64,000 nucleotides of DNA from Favolaschia claudopus (GCA_037176885.1 JAWWNJ010000018.1:310001-374000), one strand, 5' to 3'; shown: positions 33,279 through 44,060, counted from the stretch's first letter. Made by a program: numbers and translations. Notes: a model not told the origin generated them from the sequence alone.

Positions 33279-34200
33279 ATGTCAATTTCGAGAAAGCGTT
33301 CAGGCTCCGGTTGGATATCCGAACTGTCGTATCCTCCGGCCAAACGCCTCGCCCTCAGCGCATCTCCTGGACCAGTGAAGGAAAGTCTTGATGAGCAGGG
33401 ATCGACTGAGTCGACACAGTCACAGCCTCGAGAACCTGAATCAGATCCCTTTCGGTATGCGCTGCAGTCCATGTGCTCTGGCCAGAAATCGGGATCCGCA
33501 TACTTTGTGCCGGAAGTCAGCGGTCCTGCAGCGAACGAGAAGAAGCTCGGTACGAAGCCCAGGAAGAGAGTGACCTGGGCGCCAGACGGGGAACTCGAGT
33601 CCATACGACTGATAGTACCGGAAGTCGCTCGGTCCGAAGCAGTAGGTCAACATCTCGATCTGTGTCCCCACAAAGCGGATCCGCAAGATTCGCAGAAAGG
33701 AAACAGTGAGATAGGCAGGGGTCAGGAGGAACCGGATCATACGTACCAGTCTGTTCAGAGACTTATCGAGCAACTGTCCGGGAGCACCAACACTCACATC
33801 CCAATGACAACATGTACGCAGGACGGAGGGGGCTCGGAGACCCAGGCGCCGGAAGCAACACTCTCGGAGACTCTCAACAGGCTGTTGATGTTTCCGCAGG
33901 TGCAACAGCTGTTACAACAACAGCAGAGTGGCCAAAAAAAATTAGGCCAGAGCTCATCCTCATCCTCTTCCCTACACATCGCGGTGGAGATACCTCATCC
34001 GCCACAGACGGATCGGTTTGACCGTAGACTCCGCCATTCTCCACGTGGCGCGTACTCGTTCAACGACCTGCGCAGTAGAAAAGCTTGTACGTTCTTTGCG
34101 GTGGGGAGGCGAGTGCTCACCCACTCCGAAGCACTTTTACGCCTAATGTTATGTTTGTTACAGATGCAGGTTCGGTGAAGACTGCTGGTATGCGCACTAA
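33279..34200 (+). CDS. RVxF-motif protein with C-terminal CCCH zinc finger
   Basis: Two exons, 33279-34108 and 34164-34200, give 288 residues. Most of the chain is low complexity (Ser, Gln, Glu, Pro), with a Gln run QQLLQQQQ near 225. Two features stand out. Residues about 95-115 read RKRVTWAPDGELESIRLIV, an RVxF-type protein phosphatase 1 docking motif embedded in a W-P-D-L-IR pattern like that of PNUTS-type nuclear PP1 regulators. The C-terminus is a CCCH finger, CTFFAVGRCRFGEDCWYAH (CX7CX5CX3H), which appears only after removing the 55 nt intron. PNUTS proteins also end in such a finger, so a chromatin or RNA-linked PP1 regulator is a reasonable inference. No TFIIS-like N-terminal domain is present. 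An in-frame stop just upstream of the ATG supports this start. The intron has a GC donor (GGAG then GCGAGT). Confidence 0.65.
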
Positions 34201-34269
34201 GATATGTGTCGGCTCCTCCGGGCGCGCTCGTCATTAAATTGACGCTTCATGTCCGCAGGTCAAATTCTC

Positions 34270-34297
34270 ATTGGGGGAGCTTGCTCCCCCTTTTGTC
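34270..34297 (-). repeat. GGGGGAGCAAGCTCCCCC hairpin end
   Basis: Reverse-oriented copy of the palindrome ending the repeats at 17820 and 18480, including the flanking AAAA and AAT. It lies 70 bases after the CCCH gene stop and could act as a transcript-end hairpin, though fungi do not need one. Confidence 0.55.
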
Positions 34298-34622
34298 TGA
34301 GGATCTCAAAATCCGGATGGCTGTGCAAAGTTCTGGTCTCGGGGTAACCAGCAAAAAATGATGGTTCCCAGCAAAAATGATGGTTCACCCCCGTGGGAGA
34401 TTGACTGAATCTTGACAGGTCCATTGTGCCATATTTTAGCCAAGAGGCTGGTACATAAGGCTTGGGAGGAGGATGTAAGGAAAATTCGGTCATTTCAAAT
34501 AGCCTCAGATTGCCGGTCGCCAGACCGATTAAAGCCGATGTCCTCGGCCAGTAAAGCCCTCGATTTGCCATCACCCTTGGAATGGCGGGGTTTCCGGTGT
34601 CCCCACGCACCAAGTCCAATTA

Positions 34623-34785
34623 GAGCACTTTGGCAAACGGTGAAAAATGATTTTTTTCTTCAGTTCCCGCTAACCAAATTTTGGTTGTGGAGCCGCAAAA
34701 CAGTGTGCAGCCCACTGTAGTTTTTCACCAAAGTCGCTTAGTTTTTCGAACTGAAATTTGATTTTCACCGTTTGCCAAAATGCTC
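34623..34785. mobile_element. MITE, GAGCAYTTTGGC family, copy 1 (163 bp)
   Basis: TIRs GAGCACTTTGGCAAACGGTG and complement, flanked by TA (34621-34622, 34786-34787). A reversed copy is at 60550-60711. The next MITE starts six bases downstream. Confidence 0.85.
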
Positions 34786-34790
34786 TATTA

Positions 34791-35147
34791 CAGCCGTTTC
34801 AGAAAAAGAATGCGGGTTTTGATCTTCTTTCCTTTTCGATTTTAATTGACAGTTGTTGACGATTCCGTCAACGGCACCGTGCGGCTCCACAAGTCTCCAC
34901 AGCTGCCGTGAGCTTGTCGGTGTAGAGAACTGGGCTCAAGCACGCATTTGAGCCCTGCTGGAGGTCAGATTGGAGCTCTGATGTATTCACAAAGGTTCAG
35001 GGAGCCTCACCAACTCACTCTCTGGCCTGAAAGAGACGAATAGCTGATTCGGCAAGGGTGGAGCCGAGGACGCGGGACCAAACACAGGTCAGCAGATTTC
35101 GAAAACGAAAATCAATCAAAACCCGCATTCTTTTTCCGAAACGGCTG
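34791..35147. mobile_element. MITE, CAGCCGTTT family (357 bp)
   Basis: Ends CAGCCGTTTC and complement, TA on both sides (34789-34790, 35148-35149), with a subterminal GAATGCGGGTTTTGAT block. Same family as 12048 and 55333. Confidence 0.85.
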
Positions 35148-35232
35148 TAAAGCACTGTGTGCGCGCGTATATCGGAAGAGAGTGATTGATGGAGCATTGG
35201 TATGCTTTCAGCGGTTGCGGGGGCGGTCAATA

Positions 35233-35664
35233 GAGAGTTTGCGGTGAGCCGCCAGAAGCCACCTGGCGGCTCTAATGGCATGCGGATTGGAGCGGCTATG
35301 CTGTCTGGCGGCTCGTTTGGTGGCTGGTAAAACTGGTTCAAATTTGGTTTTGCAAGTCTATTCTTAGTACTTAGTCATCTATATCTTGAGCCATACACAC
35401 ACGAAGAAAATCCGACCCGAAAATCTGACGCCATCGCACATTTGAGCCGAAGACTTCGGTTGACGCTGGAAATTGCTTCAATTCAAAACAATTATGCACC
35501 TTTGGACAACGAACTCTTATTGGCTGAAGGTATAGTCAAATATACAAGGCACCCATGCTAAGGACCGCGCGCGACGAGCCGCTGAACGAGCCGCCACATG
35601 ACGTAGCCGCTCCAATCCGCATGCCGTTGGAGCCACCAGGTGGCTTCTGGCGGCTCACCGCAAA
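35233..35664. mobile_element. MITE, GAGAGTTTGCGG family, copy 1
   Basis: Left end GAGAGTTTGCGGTGAGCCGC preceded by TA. The right end stops at CACCGCAAA, five bases short of the full TIR seen at 51276-51724. The subterminal part repeats GGCGGCTC words. It abuts, on the minus strand, the last readable codons of the tyrosine recombinase gene. Confidence 0.8.
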
Positions 35665-35835
35665 AAGCTTCTCCGGGAAGCGTTTTATCTGTATCAGGCT
35701 GCGTTGGTAGTACACTGACTGGGAAAAAGTATGGGATCACGGCATCTGTGAGAAAGATGCTCGTGTTGCGCAAGATCGCGGGGATAGACTGGTAACTTCT
35801 GTGACTCATTATGGAGTACACTATGTGTAGTATGT

Positions 35836-36237
35836 AGCGCTGTGTAGGAATCAACGTGTTATATAACAGGTACTTTATAACACTGTTATTAACATGTAAA
35901 TTACATTTCTCACAATTGAGGTCCAGAAACACCTGTTATTTATGTGTTAGGAAGGGGCCCCTGCGGTGCCTTGGACACCACTTTTGCAGCTCAATTTCGC
36001 CCTTGGGATGCTGAGAATTGGGTCAAAAATCACTCCCCTCTGCCCGGAAGGCGTCGAAGGCGAATCTGAGGCAAATTTTAAGAAAATCAGCTGAAAATCA
36101 GGCGGAAAAAGAAAATCTGGGTGGGCTTACGTCATGTTATAAACCCTGTTATTAACATACCCATGTTAAATAACCAGGGGGGTGGTTTGAATCTCACATT
36201 TCTCACAGCCCAGACTTTGATTCCAACACAGCGCTAG
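35836..36237. mobile_element. hAT-type MITE inside the Tc1 element (402 bp)
   Basis: Ends AGCGCTGTGTAGGAATCAA and TTGATTCCAACACAGCGCT; perfect 8 bp direct repeats TAGTATGT at 35828-35835 and 36238-36245. Eight-base duplications are typical of hAT transposases. Inside are several GTTATTAACATG-type palindromes. Confidence 0.8.
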
Positions 36238-36406
36238 TAGTATGTGCCTGTAAGATATCGGGAGGCTGCGTCCAAAAATGAGAGCTGTGCAATGAATTTA
36301 TTGGTGATGGGTGATCCAATTATATATCTGCTTTTTGCCGCTTTAGGAAATACAAGTCAGAAAATGAGTTTGAGAGGGAAAACGGACAAGAAAAGCTCAC
36401 AGAACA

Positions 36407-37403
36407 TTAATAGTGAGTCGGGCCTCCCTTTTCTTTCAACACTTTGCGCACCCTGTTGGGCATACTGCCGTATAACTTGTCAGTATATGTCTGATCTATT
36501 TTCTCCCACTCCTCCTTCAAAGTGATCCTGGTTCTTCGGCAGAGAGTCCCGAGCGCGTACCATACGCTCCAAATGATCCCAAAGATTCTCTATGATGCTC
36601 ATATTGAGCGAGTACGGGCACCAGGGAAGAACATCAAAGCCCTCGAGATTAAGCCACCCCTGCGCGTGCTTGTATTTATGCTTTGAGTCGCCGTCTTGCT
36701 GGAAATAAATGGTCGAGCGGTCCAAATTACGCTGGTCCAGAATGTTGAGGAGGGATTTCGAGAGGATGTCAGTGTAAACGAAGCGATCCATGATCCCTTC
36801 GGTCCGATGAAGTTGACCGACACCGTGGCGGGTGAGACAGCCCCAGACCATAACACTCCCGCCGCCGAGTTGGACCTATATCTGGAGTCATACGCCTTCC
36901 CTGGTTCCCTTCAGCACCACTGTCGGCCACCCGAACCAATGATGTTGAATTTTGACTCATCTGAAAATATAACGGCCCGCCAATTCTCTGCAGTCCGGTA
37001 ACAATGAAGTTCCCCCCACTCTTTTCGCTTCCTCCCGTGCTCTGGCTTCAGCAGAGACTTGGATTGGCATACATAGACCCCTAATTCACGCTCTCGTAGC
37101 GCAGACCGGACCGTATCGACGTGCAAATGCGGGAAATATTTCCGCTGCAGGTCTGATGCATTCTTGGCTTTGCCAGAAGAGAGCAATTGGAGGGCTCTAC
37201 GGATGTTTCTCTCGCTTATTTGGCGTGAGCGACTCGGCCTAGGTGCTTTCTCATCGAAGCCGTGTGTTGGACCATAGCGGGCATTGATTTGGGAGACCGT
37301 AGAGGGCGCAACATTCTCTTTTTAGGCTACATCTCTATTTGAGATGCCTGCCTTCTTAAGGGCGTCTATGGCGGCCTTGTTTACGGCAGTGGTGTTGAAC
37401 ATG
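36407..37403 (-). pseudogene. Tc1/mariner transposase remnant
   Basis: Start at 37403 (MFNTTAVNKAAIDALKKAG), then a helix-turn-helix region in which the first helix ends in a stop (RDVA then TAG/TAA). Further blocks: SERNIRRALQLLSSGKAKN, IFSDESKFN (first catalytic Asp), VWGCLT, IYFQQDGDSKHK (second Asp), WCPYSLNMSIIENLWDHL (third position) and MPNRVRKVLKEKGG at the end. At least one stop and two or three frame changes separate them. The third acidic residue of the DD34D-type triad, expected two residues after the S of the PYS motif, reads Asn. The element therefore cannot move itself. It catalysed cut-and-paste at TA sites when intact, and could have driven the many TA-flanked MITEs here, though no MITE shares its TIR. 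Confidence 0.85.
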
Positions 37404-37699
37404 ATGTGAAGAATGAGTTACAACAGGTCTGGGGTAAATCGAGCGCGTCGTTGTGGTGATTCAGAGTGAAAAGTCTTGGGCTTGCCAAATGCGGAAAAAG
37501 TATTGGATCACGTGTACGCGATAAGCACGCTCTCTGACGACAACGCGCGCACATCGGACGTCGAGTTAATACATGTAGAAAGGGTAGTCCTAGAGGTATA
37601 CGAAGCACTATATATCACCCCCAAAATTTGCTCACTCGCGCCGCAGTTCAAGCCGAAAGTTTGAAAACCAGGTGATCCCATACTTTTTCCGAGTCAGTG

Positions 37700-39138
37700 T
37701 AGCATGCCGCTGTAATCATCTTCGTAAGTGTTTGATTCATCGAGCAGGTATTCGATGAGTGTATCGCGCTGAAATTGTTCGATGATTAGCTAACGGATAT
37801 ATCGAGTCGAATATAGACAACTCAACGTGCTCTCCTTCGGCCCATCCACCCCACCATCGGACCTGTCGCAGTGTCCAACGCCGACCGACGGGCGCAAACA
37901 TGAATCTGTATTGTGCGCCGCCACGACGAAAGCAATGTGTAGAGAATATTAATATGTTCCATTTGCGCGCGGTAAATCGGCACCAGAAGCAAACTCAGTG
38001 ATCCATTTTTGAACATCGTCATGAGAAATATTCTCCCCTGTTTGCACAATACCATTCGCACCAGTGGCTGGAAAGATATAATCTTCTGGCTCTAGAGGAC
38101 TTTCCTCCAAATATTTAACCCAACGCGTCATCCAGGAGAAGGAATCGCACGCCGGTAGGCCGGATTGTGCGCAGATTTTAAACTTCCCACCTGTAGGCTG
38201 TTTCGCGTTCAGTAAACTTACATCGAGTCAAATAAGCAGTGTATACTTCAAAGATCAGCTTCTTTGTGAGATTGATTAACCCCGTTTTTGCCATCCCTTC
38301 CGATTCGTCAGTTGTAGCTCGAAATATGGTGTGTTGAATGCTTTGGAGTCTTCCAATCCGAAGGTGAGATGCTTGCGTTGTATTTTGATAAGCTCGAAGC
38401 AGCTATGATTGTTGTTGTTAGAACAGAAACAGCAAACTGGGTCGGAATACGGTACCGCGACCAGATGATCCAAGAGGTCGATGCAAAACATTTGAATGCC
38501 AGATGCTTCGTTTTCAGGCTCTGTTCTTCCACCGTTGTCGATTTCCCTTCGTATTTCGACGCCGGGCACTGTTCTTCTGACCAAGCAAACATCCGGGACA
38601 TAAATTCCTCGGACATGGCGAGGGAGTGCTTGCGGTCGCCGCCGTCCTTGCCGCATTTGTTTTTAATCGCCGCCATCGTATCTTGAACCTTCGCAGAGTC
38701 GATTGGATTACCCTCCCAAGCAGCCGTCGTTGGATTGAAATGCCATTTGCCTCGATATTTGTCTCCATCCCTGAATCTGTTCTCAAACAATTGCGGAAAC
38801 AAATGGAGAGGGAAGACTCACTGCATCTTCCACATATGCTTGAATGCAGCTTGAATCGTGTCTGCCGTGCCGATTTTCTGACCCTGCCCATAGATCTTGT
38901 ATACAAGATAAAGGGAGACCATCTCCGGTGAGTGGACATTCGGAATCGCGTTGAAAGCGCGTCTATAGGCAGGATTATCGAATTTAAACGATGACTCGCC
39001 GTCCGGCTCTGACTGGAACTCTCCAGCATCGGGGGCTATCCGATCTACATCCTCCTCGAGGTCGCTCTCGTCGTCGCTCTCGTCGTCGCTACCCTCCGAG
39101 CCCGAATCATCGTTCTTTTCCTTGTTTAAAGTTGTCAT
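37700..39138 (-). pseudogene. Crypton-like tyrosine recombinase, interrupted
   Basis: Exons run from 39138: an acidic N-terminus (DDSGSEGSDDESDDE), then YRRAFNAIPNVHSPEMVSLY and, after a 45-60 nt intron, KWHFNPTTAAWEGNP, KNKCGKDGGDRKHSLAMS and FKCFASTSWIIWSR. The next intron leads to CFELIKIQRKHLTFGLED, which with the preceding Arg forms catalytic box I. After another intron come FSWMTRWVKYLEE and YIFPATGANG. Box II is THCFRRGGAQ (HxxR), then RQVRWWGGWAEGEH, and after a 58 nt intron RDTLIEYLLDES with the nucleophilic Tyr. The R-H-R-W-Y set is complete. Lesions: a frame change near 37950 between ANGT and STHCF, and the Tc1 element inserted at 37700, after which the frame resumes at 35712. Such recombinases are thought to move circular Cryptons. 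No element borders were found. Confidence 0.75.
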
Positions 39139-39460
39139 GACCTCCTCGTCTCTGTGCCGTGTAATACTACCTACCTACCTACCAACGTCTTTCTCACTTC
39201 CATGGCACCCCCGCGTCCGTTCGCACGTTGCCCCTCTTCATGCGACTCGGAACCGGAAAATGCGGGTCTCTTTCCAATGAACTCGCCTGTCGCATACCTC
39301 CAAAAAATTCGTGTCCGCGCAATGTCTGCGGGCCTCTAACCGCGTTGATCCCAACTCAGACCAAGGGGACCGTTACCGGACGAAGTGCAGTCTCGGATGA
39401 CTATAAGGAGGGCAAGGAAGAGGTTTTACTGGGCTCCTGGACTACATTTAGGTAGTGCTG
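39139..39460. other. Upstream region of the recombinase gene
   Basis: A CTACCTACCTACC run at 39168-39184 lies just upstream of the start and no other gene is visible. The remainder is unassigned. Confidence 0.4.
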
Positions 39461-39461
39461 T

Positions 39462-39640
39462 CCATAAATACGATACGAAAAAATATATTTTGAATATATT
39501 CAAATAAATATGAATACAATACGGTGCTCGAACCCTTCACTGAATATGAATACGGGTGAATATGAATATGCCAGAATATGGATACGAATACGATACGGCT
39601 ATGGCATACTCGAATATATTTGAATATGTTTGAATAGGGG
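39462..39640. repeat. GAATATGAATACGATACG-type degenerate repeat
   Basis: AT-rich run built from GAATATG, AATACGATACG and ATATATTCAAATA words on both strands, probably a decayed satellite or terminal region of an element. Frames across it are compositional artefacts. Confidence 0.6.
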
Positions 39641-39792
39641 CATTCGGCATAGATCCGACCAGTCTCTCGCGCATCTCGGATAAACATTATCTACCGGCAT
39701 CCTTGGTTTCCGAGCCGTCCCATGTTGAAATTTTCTATGGTACAGAACATTGAATGGACGGAATCTGAATGATAATCAAGCATATTGAACAC

Positions 39793-40205
39793 CTATGGTG
39801 CGCGTCACTTAGTCACCGCCTCTCCGTGACAACGCTAACTGTGACCCCAGTTTTTGCCCTAATTTTTATTCCTCTTGCAAAACGCCTCCTTTTCAACAGA
39901 GGAACAACTTCCCAAGAGGGATTTCCAAATTTAAGTAATTGAAGGAGCTATAAATTTTCACCCCACCCAATTTGGCAGTATACACCAATTTCGATCTTGC
40001 TGGCCTCCAGAAACCTCAATACGAGGGATATCAAACACCACTCCTATGCCAAACCCAAATCGCACCAGTAGGTGCTTCAAAAGTCCACTCAAAAAGTCCA
40101 AAATTGGTTGAAATCCAGGCTTCAATAGGGTGTTTTGAAAAAATTTCGGCCTCCGGCCGTAGTGCAAAGGAGGCGGTGACTAAGTGACTAATGTGCCAGC
40201 TATAG
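39793..40205. mobile_element. TIR element related to the 7463 element (413 bp)
   Basis: Ends CTATGGTGCGCGTCACTTAG and the complement of CTATAGCTGGCACATTAGTC, both leading into ACTTAGTCACCGCC. Shares the CTATGGTG start and the CTTAGTCACC block with 7463-9475. No coding capacity, no target duplication visible. Confidence 0.6.
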
Positions 40206-41598
40206 TAAGTTTCAGGTGAGAAAATATATTCAAATAGCCTGTTTACGATGCAGCCATTGAATGGCTAATGACGGAAATTACCACCAGCTTTTTGGCAACT
40301 GCCTTCACGCCAAATCAAACCAGTGGAATCATCGTCGGCGCCGGCCCCTCGAAGCAACAAGGCACTGAAGAAATGAGTGTAGCAGTATCTTTGAAATATA
40401 TTTGTTTTTCCTTCCTCGTCCTCCCAAATTTTGCCGAGTTCCTGCCCGTACCATCTCGATGTTATTGCAAGCAGGCGAAGATCAGTAGCGCTGAAGATTG
40501 TGCGACGGCAAAAATTTGCAGTCAAAGCTTGCAGGTAGGGAGGGCATCCAAATGTCGATTACAAGTTCACCAATGTCGGAAAAATGGCGGATTGCTTCGA
40601 AGGGCTTCCAACTGATTAGGACCTTCCTAAGCCTTAGGATGGCTTAGAACTGCTGGCGGGGTGGGTTATAATCCACCCTAAGCTGGTTCGAAGCCCTTAT
40701 GAGCCAAGCAGTGTCTTAAGGGGATTAGAGGTGCCAGGGCAATTTTAAACGAGTCAATAACACTGTGAAAACATCAGTACATGCTCGCATCCGTGTAAAT
40801 TCATGGATTGTGACATAGCCCCGCCGTGCTGGGCAGAAAACCGTGAAAAACGTCTAAGTCAGGATGCCGAGATGCCGAGCAATGACGACAGTGCTCCACA
40901 TCCGCAGCACACACGACGCGGACGCCTCCCTCGTCTCTTGTCTCCTCCTCCCACCACCACCACCTCAACAATGCATTTTGTCATCGCCGTCGCCCTCACT
41001 GTCCCCGTCGCCGCCGTTGCCCCCCCTCCCCTCTCCTGCCAAACACCCCTACCGATTCTTGAATACTGCGATTGACGTTTCAGTGGTGATGACAACGACA
41101 ACAGCTGCATTGGCTAGGCACCGAGGAGGATTCCGGGCAAGCTGGATGCGCGGCCTGGGCTGGATTTAGGAACGGCGGTACGTCAACAGCATGGATCGAG
41201 TTCACACTGGCACTGACCACTGTCGTGAGCTAGGAGCAATTCGTATGGGAAAATGAGCGAGAATACGATGAAAGGTGCGTCGATTATGACCACGCAGCCT
41301 CTTCCCGGTTGATCACAATTACGACGACGACGATCGGTATGTTTTTTCCTCTTCGCTTTCACTGCGCTCATCTTGACCATTCTCAGCGTCAACCGGCGCC
41401 GCAAGCGTAGTCATTTCAAGCGGGCCGTCCCAGACGAGCTCGTCTCGAGCCGGATTTTCTCCTTGACCACTTGCCGCATACTCTCGTAGTTCCCCTCCCC
41501 CGCCCTGGTCGTCAGCGGCTAGCGGGAAGTAGTATTGTGTCATTATTCTCCATTTTTGAAATAAAATTGTTTCGTCTATGTCTCCCTACGTGTGATGT
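40206..41598. other. Repeat-derived, no supported gene
   Basis: 40620-40735 has TAAGGCTTAG-type words in both orientations. 40860-41040 is a reverse, diverged copy of 8395-8530 with CCACCACCAC and CGCCGTCGCC microsatellites. Frames here are repeat artefacts. Confidence 0.5.
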
Positions 41599-41599
41599 A

Positions 41600-41968
41600 C
41601 AGTTGCGGCAAAATCAATTTACTTACTAAATAAGGAAATTCTCGTCAATTCGCTCCTTTTGCTCGTTTTTTTCGAGCGGTAAGTTGATAAGAATACTAAG
41701 AGCTGCTAGTCTGTATTCCTGATGTAAAAAAACTGGCGTCTTTGTATTGGTTTCGCCGGGATAACCAGCAACTTTGTCTCATAAAGTGCAGCCAAAAACA
41801 GTGAGAAACATGACGAATCCGGTTGTTTTTTGGGCGTAGACCGGCTCAAATCCGGGAGTACAGGCGCTTGGTGCTATTTCAACGTGCTCGTGGTGGTTTT
41901 GTTGTGTGGTAGAGCGGATTTGATGAAAATTTCCTTATTTGGTAAGTAAATTGATTTTGCCGCAACTG
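41600..41968. mobile_element. MITE, CAGTTGCGGCAAAATC family, copy 2 (369 bp)
   Basis: Identical length to 8528-8896, reverse orientation, flanked by TA (41598-41599, 41969-41970). High similarity between the copies suggests recent spread. Confidence 0.9.
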
Positions 41969-42229
41969 TAGTACTGGTATAGATACAGGATGGCTATTGA
42001 GTATGCCGGGGGATTCTGGTCGATTTTAGCGGATTCTAAGGTGCTGGAAGGCTCCAATCGCGTAATGGATTAGAGTGGCTTAGAGGTCACCCGAGTGTCT
42101 TAGAGACCATCATGAGGTTTTAACTGTACATTATAAGAGACCCCGAGGCTTGGGGTCTTCGAACACCTTCTAACTACTTCCACGCCGCTATAAGCAATCC
42201 AGGATTTTTCCGACAAAATTACTTATGTT

Positions 42230-42478
42230 CGCGGAACATATAGTGTCCTGATAGCGTCCTGATAGCATCCCGATCGGGCACTGTCGGGCGGTTATCGGGC
42301 AATATAGGACGCCTATCGTATGCTTATTGCGCCCGATCGGGCTGTCGGGCCCGATAACAAAATAAATAAATTTGCGACATAGTTGCGGAGATCTGAGCGG
42401 TTGAAAAGCGACCTGGGTCGCTCGCACAAACTCCCTACTACAATTCACTACCCGGGTCGCTTTGCACAAACCCGCTAA
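42230..42478. repeat. CCCGATCGGGC palindrome cluster and MITE fragments
   Basis: 42230-42360 repeats CCCGATCGGGC and GATAGCGTCCTGATAGC words. 42372-42427 and 42450-42478 are two end fragments of the GGGTTTGTGC MITE family separated by about 20 bases, that is, an internally deleted copy. Confidence 0.6.
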
Positions 42479-42619
42479 TATCCGCAAAGTCAGGATAACA
42501 AGTCGTCCTCCGAGCACTACATCATTCCAAGGGGTTGATCATACCAGACGCTGGCTGTTGTGGAACTGTGTGATCCTCATATTCCCTCCTCCTCCTGTTT
42601 GACTCGTCAAACGTTTCTT

Positions 42620-43402
42620 TTACATTCGTTCCAAAGCCGCATCACCGTGATTGAACATCCCACCGACCTCATTACTGACCCACGCATCGTTCATAGCCTC
42701 TTGAAGCGACTGATGCACCTTCACCCCCTCAATTGGACCGGTTGCCTTCCACAACACATCGGGCGTATCGGCAGGAACGAGGCTGGGAGCTCCAGTCGAC
42801 TTCGCCTTCGGCTGCTTCGTTTCCGTATCTCCCCCCTCCTGATCCGCCCGAGGATGCATTGGCCGACGAGCATGCAGTGCAGGTTGCACGGACGCATACA
42901 CCCTGCGCCTCTGCCTTGGCTTATCAGACTGCCAACGCTCTTCCGAGTTTCGCTTCTGCTTCACACCGCCGCTGTTCAACGACGTCGCATGCGAGAGTGG
43001 GGGAGCATCCTGGCCCTCGAGATCCGCGGATAGAGTGCGGGCTACTGTTTTGCTGATGGCGAGAGCTCCCTTTGAGGACGAAAGGGGAGAGTCGGCCGGC
43101 TGCGCCACATGCACTGCAAAACTGAGAAGCACAGTGTCGGGAAACTGGGTGCCTACACCGACAGTCTCATCGGACGCCAGAGGTTTCGACGAAGATGCGG
43201 TAGGCGAGCTTGGAGTTACTACGACCGATGATGAGACGGGAGGCATGGCGACTCGAAGGCTGCCGCGACGATGGCCCTGCATGTCAAAGTGAAGGCACAT
43301 GTCTTCAGGAGGCAAGAGCCATGACGGACCTGCTCTACATTGAGTGGTACTTTTTGACTCCCTGTGACATTTGTGTTCGCCACAATACTCGGCGAATGAC
43401 AA
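42620..43402 (-). CDS. Hypothetical protein, 260 residues
   Basis: One long open frame, not recognised. Residues 1-60 contain scattered Cys/His (YCGEHKCHRE, EDMCLHFDMQGH). The middle is Ser/Pro/Thr-rich (SSSVVVTPSSPTASSSK). A basic tract KPRQRRRVY follows. The last 50 residues look more ordered (LWKATGPIEGVKVHQSLQEA then MNDAWVSNEVGGMFNHGDAA). A frame just upstream (43535-43335) encodes a hydrophobic stretch, LTVYSLTVIVIVI, that could be joined by splicing to give a membrane anchor, but I see no clean donor and acceptor. It could be part of an element; the flanks are repeats. Confidence 0.4.
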   Translation of the reverse strand: MSFAEYCGEHKCHRESKSTTQCRAGPSWLLPPEDMCLHFDMQGHRRGSLRVAMPPVSSSVVVTPSSPTASSSKPLASDETVGVGTQFPDTVLLSFAVHVAQPADSPLSSSKGALAISKTVARTLSADLEGQDAPPLSHATSLNSGGVKQKRNSEERWQSDKPRQRRRVYASVQPALHARRPMHPRADQEGGDTETKQPKAKSTGAPSLVPADTPDVLWKATGPIEGVKVHQSLQEAMNDAWVSNEVGGMFNHGDAALERM

Positions 43403-43575
43403 TCACAATAACTGTCAATGAGTACACAGTCAAGCCATCGGGGTTCCATGGAAGCGTGTCAGAGCTGTAAGCCACAAATTGGTAGGAGCAGGCTCCGAAT
43501 CCTGGTCCACTATCCCCCCCACAGCACGTGACCAACGTGTCTTGCGGGAACAGCGGTTGTCACGTACCCCCCACT

Positions 43576-43597
43576 TAGTCTCGTAAACAAGACTTTA
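43576..43597. repeat. Palindromic TAGTCTCG end, 22 bp exact repeat
   Basis: TAGTCTCGTAAACAAGACTT followed by TA is identical to 45941-45962, which lies inside an exon. Stem AGTCT/AGACT. After it comes a CAGGCTGTTTTACGATCTTT sequence like the MITE-like start at 12736. Confidence 0.6.
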
Positions 43598-43719
43598 CAG
43601 GCTGTTTTACGATCTTTGTCCGGTTTCTGCTCGGTCACGGTGTGTGTTGCTGCCAAAAAGAATTACAAAAAAATACCCAAAAAAGGAAAGGGAAAAGGAG
43701 AGATTTAAGATTTACTATT

Positions 43720-44060
43720 GCACTCCGCCCAAAGGCGAGGGAGCCAAGGCAGCCCCTACATCACTACAGTATACAGAACAAAACCGTAGCTACGCGAGTG
43801 CGCAGAAAATAGCAAAACTAACTAGGAGTGGGTGGGTGGGCACGAGAAAAGAGGGATGACAGCGACGGGGGGAGAAGACTAGTAGCAGGGGACGAGACTC
43901 AGGGTCATGGAGGGGGACTGGACAAGGGAAAGTCTCAAAGAGACGGAGTCGCCGCGCCAAAAGCGCAATGTCACATTGAATGTGCGGAGGTGGGCGAGAC
44001 GAAGAGAATGAGACATGTGACTGATGAGATCACCTTTTGCCAATCCCCTTGGTCTGCCAG
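43720..44060. repeat. Dispersed repeat shared with 17340-17640
   Basis: Shares CAGCCCCTA, CGTAGCTACG.GAGTGCGC, AGGAGTGGGTGGGTGGG and the downstream GATCACCTTT block with 17340-17640, same orientation. Non-coding. Confidence 0.6.

Larger units (their letters stand above)
35713..37699 (-). mobile_element. Tc1/mariner element, inactive (1987 bp)
   Basis: TIRs of about 28 bp, CACTGACTGGGAAAAAGTAT at the left and the complement ending at 37699, flanked by TA (35711-35712, 37700-37701). It holds a decayed transposase (36407-37403, minus strand) and a nested 402 bp MITE (35836-36237). The element interrupts the 3' end of a tyrosine recombinase gene on the same strand. An internal GGAAAAAGTATTGGATCACG at 37491 is a diverged, direct copy of the TIR sequence. 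Confidence 0.85.

Noticed and set aside
39462..39690. CRISPR-like or satellite array
   Set aside because: Words are degenerate, have no regular period and no spacers; a eukaryotic AT-rich repeat.
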